Part shown: piece by piece, positions 5,415 to 9,518 of the stretch
Position numbering within the stretch: position 1 is the first letter of the stretch
How the letters are laid out: each line of letters opens with the position of its first letter
From: Nitrospinota bacterium
GTDB taxonomy: Bacteria > Nitrospirota > Nitrospiria > Nitrospirales > UBA8639
Assembly (NCBI GenBank): GCA_022561525.1
Contig: JADFRB010000036.1
Coordinates: forward strand, 1 to 9,518
Reading direction: 5' to 3'
DNA: 9,518 nt
Notes under the pieces: model-generated
What the model was told of the DNA's origin: nothing
Seen by the model: the letters and a program-made list of their open reading frames with translations, nothing else
Database searches by the model: none
Program-made: the position numbers and the translations under genes

Positions 5415-6533
5415 CCTGGCAATTAAATAGCGTGCTTTTGCGGGAACAACCCTGTATACTCGTGGCATGAATACACAAGATGCCCGGACACTACTCCCAG
5501 CAGCCCAAGAGCAATTACGAAAGCAAGCCATCCGGTTCAAACAGAAAGGGATGAGTTTTGTGGCGATTGCAGCCATGGTGGCGGTCCACCGCAATACCGT
5601 CGCCACATGGTGGAAGACCTATGAACAGGAAGGGGCCAAAGGCCTCCGAGCCCAGCGACGTGGTCGGCGTGTCGGGGAACAGCGCACCCTGTTGGTTGAG
5701 CAGGAGCTGGCCATTCAGCGATTGATTTGTGACAAAACCCCCGATCAATACAAGCTGACCTTTGCACTGTGGACTCGTCAGGCGGTGCAGGAACTCATCA
5801 CGCTACGCCTGGGGGTCAGCATGCCGGTTCGCACGGTGGGAGAATACCTCACCCGCTGGGGGTTCACCCCACAAAAGCCCCTGAAGCGTGCCTATGAGCA
5901 ACGTCCCGCTGCGGTGCGCCAATGGCTCGACACCGATTACCCCGCCATTGCGGCTCGAGCCAAGCAGGCACAGGCGGAGATTCATTGGGGCGATGAGACG
6001 GGGCTGCGCAATGACAGCCAACAGGGCCGCAGTGATGCGCCCAGAGGCCACACCCCAGTGATTCGGCTGTCTGCGAAGCGGGCTTCAATGAATATGATCT
6101 CGACGGTGACCAACCAAGGCAAGGTGCGCTTTATGATTTACCGTGGCACCATGAACGCCCAACGGCTGCTTCAGTTTTTCAAGCAGCTGATCAAGGCTGC
6201 AAACAAGAAGATCTTTCTGATCCTCGACAACTTGCGGGTCCACCATGCCACGCTCGTCAAGGCGTGGTTAACCAAGAAACGCCATGCACAGAACCTTGAA
6301 GTCTTCTTTCTCCCCGCGTACTCACCCGAAATGAATCCAGATGAATATTGAAACGGTGATTTGAAAGCCGGTGTTCATGCCAAGCCCCCGGTCAGGGATA
6401 CGGCCACCTTGAAGAAAACCATTCGTGTGCACATGCGCATGTTGCAACACTCGCCAGCTCGAGTGAGCAAATACTTCCATCATCCGAAAATTGCCTATGC
6501 TGCCTAGATGCAATGCATTTAATTGCCGGGTTA
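5412..6533 (+). mobile_element. IS630-family insertion sequence with TA target duplication
   Basis: Terminal inverted repeats read TTAACCTGGCAATTAAAT on the left (5411-5428) and TTAACCCGGCAATTAAAT on the right (minus strand 6534-6517), 17 of 18 identical. IS630/mariner elements insert at TA and duplicate it. The most economical boundaries are TA at 5412-5413 and 6532-6533 with the element 5414-6531, about 1.1 kb. Both ends show TTAA, so a 4-bp duplication cannot be ruled out from one copy. Removing the element restores TAT-TAA-TAG, so the lipoprotein gene ended at the same stop before insertion. The element carries one transposase gene, broken by an in-frame stop. Confidence 0.9.
5467..6507 (+). 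pseudogene. IS630-family transposase with in-frame TGA at codon 295
   Basis: A DDE transposase that would cut and paste its IS at TA dinucleotides. The N-terminal helix-turn-helix (about 19-58: RKQAIRFKQKGMSFVAIAAMVAVHRNTVATWWKTY) binds the element ends, followed by a second helical region (about 75-135). The catalytic acids are D176 (IHWGDETG), D254 (LILDN) and E293 (SPEMNPDEY). The frame hits TGA at 6349-6351, then runs on in the same frame for 51 codons (NGDLKAGVH...HHPKIAYAA) to TAG at 6505-6507. Relatives normally read NPDEYLN.DLK, so the TGA replaces a leucine codon. The 294-residue product keeps all three acids but lacks the C-terminal helices; activity is doubtful. The ATG has no ribosome site, and TATACT (5455-5460) lies just upstream, suggesting a nearly leaderless message. 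Confidence 0.88.
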
Positions 6534-6534
6534 A

Positions 6535-6928
6535 TAGTACGAGACATAGAAATTCCCTACGATAAAATTGTTCCGCTCAACAATTCAAGAGTAGAGTCCA
6601 TACGGAAAAGAATGTCAACGCCCCTTCATACAAGAATCGGATGAACTAGCGAATCAGAACTACTAGAGCTGTGACAATACCCAGCCTTAACTTGCATAAA
6701 ACTTAACTCAATCACTGACGGACCTTGCCTCACTCAAGTGGTCATGGCCGTACTACATAATTATACGTAGTCACGTTTTTCCGTGTGGGGAGAGCCTCGC
6801 GGACCTATTATCGTACGAGGGCGGGAGGGGGGTGTGCCCAATTGGGGTTGGGGTGTCTACATTCAGCCGGAAGCTAATACACCACCGACACAGTCAGTCG
6901 TGAACGTCCTAATGAGACTCATCTAGGT
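6535..6928. other. 394-base stretch without a recognisable gene
   Basis: No open frame with credible protein character is seen on either strand. It contains a weak dyad ACTAC...GTAGT (6752-6771) around an AT-rich centre and a G-rich run near 6820-6835. Its left edge is the DNA that originally followed the lipoprotein gene before the IS inserted. No terminator for that gene is evident. Confidence 0.4.
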
Positions 6929-6950
6929 TAGTGTTAAATAGGTGTTAAAA
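6929..6950 (+). repeat. two direct repeats of TAG(G)TGTTAAA
   Basis: TAGTGTTAAA (6929-6938) is followed immediately by TAGGTGTTAAAA (6939-6950), one helical turn apart. With the AGGCA cluster just downstream, they sit 130-150 bases before the tRNA fragment, where arm-type sites of a tyrosine integrase could be. The repeats are seen; the role is inferred. Confidence 0.5.
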
Positions 6951-6971
6951 TACAGACAAAAGGGTGGGATT

Positions 6972-7007
6972 AGAGGCAGAGAGAGGCAAAGTCAGGCAAA
7001 GAGGCAA
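6972..7007 (+). repeat. four phased direct repeats of AGGCA
   Basis: GGCA occurs at 6975, 6985, 6995 and 7003, mostly in the context AGAGGCAAAG. Spacings of 10, 10 and 8 bases place the copies on one face of the helix, as for a cooperatively bound small DNA-binding protein such as an excisionase or integrase arm domain. The last copy ends 72 bases before the tRNA-Arg fragment. Confidence 0.55.
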
Positions 7008-7020
7008 TCTGCGTATGGGA

Positions 7021-7072
7021 AGACGGGGAGAGGGAATTGCCCGTCTTTACTAGCGTTGAGCAATTCCCCCTC
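7021..7072. other. overlapping alternative hairpins
   Basis: AGACGGG (7021-7027) pairs with CCCGTCT (7040-7046). The segment GAGAGGGAATTGC (7028-7040) also pairs, with one mismatch, with GCAATTCCCCCTC (7060-7072). The two foldings compete for the bases around 7028-7046. No gene follows directly except the tRNA fragment, so this may be a recombination-site structure, not an attenuator. Confidence 0.5.
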
Positions 7073-7078
7073 ATCTTA

Positions 7079-7123
7079 TTCCTAAACCGCAGGCCGGACG
7101 TTCAAATCGTCTCGGGGGCACCA
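7079..7123 (+). tRNA. 3' fragment of tRNA-Arg(CCU), probable attachment-site scar
   Basis: The segment fits a tRNA from the anticodon loop to the CCA end base for base. The loop is TTCCTAA (7079-7085, anticodon CCT, with T33 and A37/A38), the anticodon-stem 3' strand ACCGC (7086-7090) and the variable loop AGGCC (7091-7095). The T-arm is GGACG-TTCAAAT-CGTCT (7096-7112), the acceptor 3' strand CGGGGGC (7113-7119), followed by discriminator A and CCA (7121-7123). The 5' half is missing: 7074-7078 (TCTTA) cannot pair with ACCGC, and no GCCCCCG acceptor strand or D-arm lies upstream. A homology break at the anticodon loop is the usual crossover zone for tyrosine integrases using tRNA genes. A T-rich run follows at 7124-7135. 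It is not a functional tRNA. Confidence 0.8.
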
Positions 7124-7511
7124 TCTTTTTTCTTTCGTTTGGCAGTTTGGAGAATGAACAGGTATCAGTTGCGCCCCATTTTTCCTTTAGTTGGCTTCGC
7201 CTTATGATAAAACGTGGAGATGTAATTCGAGTCTGACCCCAAATTAAACAAAAGAAAAGGCCCACTCGGCTTTGAGACCAAGTGAGCCTTTCCAGGAGGG
7301 GAACCATCACAACTTTTAACTAGGTGTATTGTCTCATGAATCTATCGTGTTGTCTATTCCTCAAACGAGGGATCACCGTGTGATCTACACACACTTCGTC
7401 CTCTGAGTCATCTCTGGTTCTGTAGTCTACCCGCTTTCAACAACTTACCGTGTCACCCTACCTGAATTACCGTCAGACAATTTAACAGTGTGTGCAATGT
7501 GCCTTGTTTCA
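7124..7511. other. non-coding stretch with hairpin and palindrome
   Basis: No protein gene is supported. The stretch begins with a T-rich run that may be the old tRNA terminator. It contains the motif TAATTCGAGTCTGACCCC (7223-7240), which looks like a dispersed intergenic element, then a hairpin (7256-7291) and a palindrome GATCAC-CGT-GTGATC (7371-7385). The rest, up to the end of the small minus-strand gene, shows nothing clear. Confidence 0.45.
7256..7291 (-). terminator. imperfect hairpin, possible minus-strand terminator
   Basis: AAAGGC.CACT.GG (7256-7269) pairs with CC.AGTG.GCCTTT (7278-7291) with two mismatches. On the minus strand the hairpin runs into a T-rich tail. It could end transcription from the gene at 7512-7820, though it is over 200 bases beyond that stop codon. 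Confidence 0.4.
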
Positions 7512-7820
7512 CTATTGACAGGCGTGACGGTCCAGCACCTCAAGGGATGATTCCGTAAGCTGCCACCGAACTTCCTCTTCAGGCTGACCAGCTTCTTCCG
7601 CAGGCTCAACTTTGCCGTCCTTGTGAAGCAATCTCAGCATTTCCTGACAGGTATGATCTAACTCCACAGCCCCTATGCTATGGAGCCCAGCTCGGCGAGC
7701 AATTTCTCGTTGAGGTACACCTTGGCCCCCAACACCTGCGTCAGGATGACTTCGAAGAACTTCTAACACGAGGTCCTTCAGTTGGCTGATAAGTTCTGCA
7801 CCACGTTGATGAAGATTCAT
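7512..7820 (-). CDS. small protein, possible winged-helix DNA-binding
   Basis: A 102-residue soluble protein with no signal peptide. Residues 10-25 form a helix (LISQLKDLVLEVLRSH). Residues 33-48 (QGVPQREIARRAGLHS) read like the first helices of a winged-helix domain, 53-70 (ELDHTCQEMLRLLHKDGK) like a recognition helix, and 71-90 (VEPAEEAGQPEEEVRWQLTE) like a wing. This is a pattern impression, not a family match. The start ATG at 7820 has AAGGTG seven bases upstream, which supports translation. No partner gene is adjacent: it stands alone between the tRNA fragment and the PEP-CTERM gene, and it could be a regulator. Confidence 0.6.
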   Translation of the reverse strand: MNLHQRGAELISQLKDLVLEVLRSHPDAGVGGQGVPQREIARRAGLHSIGAVELDHTCQEMLRLLHKDGKVEPAEEAGQPEEEVRWQLTESSLEVLDRHACQ

Positions 7821-8129
7821 TGTGTCACCTTTTGGGGTTGGTGGGGACGGGGAGCCAATCTATATTGTCTCAGTCGAAAAAGAAGCTGCAGATTGAGAAG
7901 GAGAACCTCAAGAAAATAGATGGTCTTTGGGAAGAACTGTACCATATTCTTACCCTGTCTTTGCACTCCTCCGACAGGATCTAGCCTGGTTATCCAGGAC
8001 CGTATCGGGCTAGGGATTGCTCAGGGGAGAAACTTCCTGCCTCTGGGCAACCAGGCATCATGTTATTCAATCCTTACGTGAATGATACTTGGAGACGTGT
8101 GTGATTGTGTTTGAGGAATAAGTACTAAC
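7821..8129. other. intergenic stretch with clustered hairpins
   Basis: No gene is supported. Between 7981 and 8050 several hairpins cluster: CTAGCC (7981-7986) with GGCTAG (8008-8013), CCTGG-TTAT-CCAGG (7985-7998) and TTGCTCAG (8017-8024) with CTGGGCAA (8043-8050). On the minus strand the cluster lies about 160-230 bases before the start of the 7820 gene and could belong to its leader. I do not recognise a known riboswitch. Confidence 0.4.
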
Positions 8130-8159
8130 AAAAAAGCCTCATCGCCGAAACGATGAGGC
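8130..8159 (-). terminator. intrinsic terminator of the PEP-CTERM gene
   Basis: On the minus strand, GCCTCATCG pairs perfectly over 9 bp with CGATGAGGC (8159-8151 and 8144-8136) around a TTTCGG loop, then runs into six T. It lies 35 bases beyond the PEP-CTERM stop codon. The A-run and TTGTTTG on the other side might allow some plus-strand activity. Confidence 0.9.
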
Positions 8160-8194
8160 GCGTTGTTTGTGTGACAGGTGTATCAATAACTTAT

Positions 8195-8776
8195 TTACGC
8201 TCCTTTCTTCTTCATCCGGTAGCCAATGAGTCCGACTAAGCCAGTGCCTAAGAGAACTATCGTGCTGGGCTCAGGATTGACAACGGAGTTATTCAGGGTG
8301 GTATTCCCTGGGGCGGAAAAGTTGGAGATGATCGTGGTCCCTGATCCATAAATGGAATCTACTGAATAGGCACGGAATCCAAAGACATTCCCGGCCAGTA
8401 CGGCAAAGGATGCTGTTCCACTTTGGGTATCCAGTCCGCGGTTCTCTGTGAGCTGGGTAAAGATACCATTGAGCAAATAGCCGAAGGGGTCCCAATGGGT
8501 ATCCCAGTCAATGGTGGAAAAGGCCCAATTGAAGCTGACGAAGCCATCGGTCACCGCTGCGATGGTGAAATCTTGGCTGCTATTTGTCACAACTCGCCCA
8601 TCACCGCTGATCAGGGTAATCGACGTGGGGGCTCCACTAAGATTAATGGACCCTCCATACTCGGTCGATGATGTCCAGTTGCTCACATCATAGGGACCGA
8701 TAAAGTCCGCGAACGCGGGCATGGCACAGAAGGTGAAAATGCTAAGGGTTAATGCTGAAATGGTTAAGGTTTTCAT
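8195..8776 (-). CDS. PEP-CTERM sorting-domain protein
   Basis: A 193-residue exported protein. Residues 1-23 are a Sec signal peptide (MKTLTISALTLSIFTFCAMPAFA, cleavage after AFA). The mature part is Thr/Ser/Asn-rich and beta-rich (FIGPYDVSNWTSSTEYGGSINLSG...), without catalytic motifs. The C-terminus has the tripartite PEP-CTERM signal: NPEPST, a hydrophobic segment IVLLGTGLVGLIGY and a basic tail RMKKKGA. Exosortase (EpsH) cuts such proteins at PEP for export in exopolysaccharide-producing bacteria. The ATG at 8776 is chosen over the TTG two codons upstream because AAGGAGG lies six bases before the ATG. It is a single-gene unit with its own terminator and a sigma-54-like promoter. Processing enzymes are not in this window. 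Confidence 0.93.
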   Translation of the reverse strand: MKTLTISALTLSIFTFCAMPAFADFIGPYDVSNWTSSTEYGGSINLSGAPTSITLISGDGRVVTNSSQDFTIAAVTDGFVSFNWAFSTIDWDTHWDPFGYLLNGIFTQLTENRGLDTQSGTASFAVLAGNVFGFRAYSVDSIYGSGTTIISNFSAPGNTTLNNSVVNPEPSTIVLLGTGLVGLIGYRMKKKGA

Positions 8777-8782
8777 GGGCAA

Positions 8783-8789
8783 CCTCCTT
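8783..8789 (-). promoter_or_regulatory. Shine-Dalgarno that fixes the PEP-CTERM start
   Basis: On the minus strand AAGGAGG (8789-8783) is followed by TTGCCC and then ATG at 8776. The six-base spacing supports the ATG. The in-frame TTG at 8782 directly abuts the ribosome site and is too close to be used. Confidence 0.85.
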
Positions 8790-8877
8790 AGTGTGAGTAA
8801 TATTGTTGTTGGAGAGAACCGCGGGGTAATAGTTCTGAGTTACCTTCCGGTTCGTCCGTCATATTGCTTATGTACTT

Positions 8878-8893
8878 TGCATAAGGTATGCCA
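8878..8893 (-). promoter_or_regulatory. sigma-54-type promoter of the PEP-CTERM gene
   Basis: The minus strand reads TGGCATACCTTATGCA, matching the RpoN consensus TGGCAcg-N4-tTGCA with the invariant GG (-24) and GC (-12) separated by the required 10 bases. Transcription would start near 8867, giving a leader of about 90 bases. RpoN control of PEP-CTERM genes is known in several bacteria. The match is by eye. Confidence 0.7.
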
Positions 8894-8903
8894 AATTTTG
8901 ACA
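8889..8903. promoter_or_regulatory. dyad TGCCAAA-T-TTTGACA overlapping the -24 element
   Basis: A near-palindrome with one half-site difference, related to the perfect dyad at 9111-9127. It overlaps the -24 region of the sigma-54-like promoter, so a protein bound here would compete with polymerase. A regulatory role is inferred. Confidence 0.4.
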
Positions 8904-9094
8904 GCAAAAGGCTTTGGTGAGTTGGGTCTCATTGGCAGGCCGTTATAGCGAAATATTGTGTGATGGTGTTGAACACTATTGAAGGGCTGGGATAACTAGG
9001 TGAGGCTGAGCGTTGAAAACTGTAAAGTCTACCGACAGTGAAATACGTGAATTGACGTAGAACGTGTAGTTTGGCCAACAAAATCAGTGAGTTC

Positions 9095-9127
9095 TGTAAA
9101 AAAAATGACGTGTCAAATTTTTTGACA
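9095..9127. promoter_or_regulatory. AT-rich dyad block A (candidate upstream activator site)
   Basis: The block contains TGTAAAAAAAATGACG (9095-9110) and the perfect 17-base palindrome TGTCAAA-TTT-TTTGACA (9111-9127), joined by a CGTG core. It lies about 210-240 bases upstream of the sigma-54-like -12/-24 box, a normal distance for an enhancer-binding activator. It is related in inverted orientation to block B at 9210-9245. Confidence 0.55.
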
Positions 9128-9209
9128 GGGGTAGGAAAGGAATCAGCAGAAACGAGAAACAGGAGTGAGCACCTACCAGAGTGTGTGAAAGGAATGCAGC
9201 AACCACCAT

Positions 9210-9245
9210 GGTAAATTTTTTTACACGTGGTAATTTTTTTACACC
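9210..9245. promoter_or_regulatory. AT-rich dyad block B
   Basis: Two near-identical AT-rich dyads occur in a row, GGTAAATTTTTTTACACGT (9210-9228) and GGTAATTTTTTTACACC (9229-9245). On the minus strand the block reads GTGTAAAAAAATTACC, then ACGTGTAAAAAAATTTACC, which aligns along its length with block A. The pair forms an inverted repeat of about 35 bases separated by about 80 bases. It could be an activator array or the ends of a tiny decayed element. Confidence 0.5.
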
Positions 9246-9518
9246 CCTCATGCATTCCATCCATCCCAAATAGGCGAACGTCACTATTCATACGGGCCAG
9301 GGGTCTTTTTGTGCACATTGTGAGGTGGTTCAGCCTAGAAACGGCAGTTGGGTGCAAAACAGCCGTGTAAGATATTGGCGTGCATAGTGAAAGATAAAAA
9401 TGGGGTCAAAGATGAAAATGGCTAGAATGGTGGAGGCTTAGGACCTGCGAGAAAATAACTTGAACAATCTCGCATCCAATCTTCGGGCCATCTTTGAACG
9501 GGCCTCAATCGAAAAACC
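9246..9518. other. 273 bases at the window edge without a supported gene
   Basis: No credible coding frame is seen. TGCGAGA and TCTCGCA (about 9447-9475) can form a hairpin with a 15-base loop, followed by two GGGCC copies and a sequence that runs off the window. TGGGGTCA near 9401 also occurs on the opposite strand near 7240. The end may be the start of a dispersed repeat. Confidence 0.3.

Noticed and set aside
5100..5606. Minus-strand frame of 168 residues across the lipoprotein end and the IS
   Set aside because: It is antisense to two better supported genes and spans the IS junction, so it cannot be an ancestral gene.
6384..6390. GCCCCCG as a possible 5' acceptor strand of the tRNA-Arg
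   Set aside because: It lies inside the transposase tail about 700 bases away, with no D-arm following. The match is chance.
7071..7310. Minus-strand frame of 79 residues starting MMVPLLERL and ending in VPPRRFERPACGLGIR
   Set aside because: Its C-terminal peptide is the antisense translation of the tRNA-Arg fragment, a well-known source of spurious proteins, and its N-terminal part crosses a hairpin. No ribosome site supports it.
8777..8782. TTG at 8782 as start of the PEP-CTERM protein
   Set aside because: The TTG directly abuts the AAGGAGG site, leaving no room for the ribosome. The ATG at 8776 has ideal spacing.
8929..9357. Minus-strand frame of 142 residues
   Set aside because: The composition is not protein-like and the frame runs through the AT-rich dyad array and regulatory DNA. 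No domain or convincing start is present.

Overview
The window comes from a Gram-negative bacterium of moderate GC content. This rests on two Sec/lipobox lipoproteins, a PEP-CTERM exosortase substrate (needs an outer membrane and EPS export) and a sigma-54-type promoter. The combination of PEP-CTERM protein, RAYT/REP elements, BrnT module and small coiled-coil proteins resembles environmental Nitrospirota such as Nitrospira, but that placement is an impression, not a demonstration.

Layout. (1) 1-1800: two copies of a unit made of a small coiled-coil gene, an intrinsic terminator and a paired REP palindrome. The left copy has lost its 5' half; the right copy (1349-1723) is intact with four 33-bp hendecad repeats. 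Between them, on the minus strand, lies a BrnT-type toxin/XRE antitoxin operon with a core promoter overlapped by a palindromic operator. (2) 1815-2589: a REP-associated tyrosine transposase (RAYT) embedded in its probable cognate REP/BIME palindromes, whose stems vary in sequence but keep pairing. (3) 2668-5414: two divergently transcribed putative lipoproteins, one a 613-residue protein with a caspase-like domain lacking both catalytic residues plus one EF-hand loop. (4) 5412-6533: an IS630-family element inserted in the stop codon of the second lipoprotein gene; its transposase carries an in-frame TGA. (5) 6535-7511: no convincing protein gene. It holds phased short direct repeats, alternative hairpins and the 3' part of a tRNA-Arg(CCU) (7079-7123) starting at the anticodon loop, which looks like the attachment-site scar of an integrated element. 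(6) 7512-8776: a small putative winged-helix protein and a PEP-CTERM protein, both minus strand. (7) 8777-9518: the control region of the PEP-CTERM gene, with a GG-N10-GC promoter and a cluster of AT-rich dyads.

Interpretation. The left three quarters look like accessory DNA: toxin-antitoxin module, duplicated coiled-coil genes, RAYT/REP cluster and IS. If the tRNA fragment is an attR, the element lies to its left and ordinary chromosome (PEP-CTERM locus) to its right. The most distinctive items are the RAYT/REP cluster with covarying stems, the pseudocaspase-EF-hand lipoprotein, the tRNA-Arg scar with possible integrase arm sites, and the dyad array upstream of the sigma-54-like promoter.
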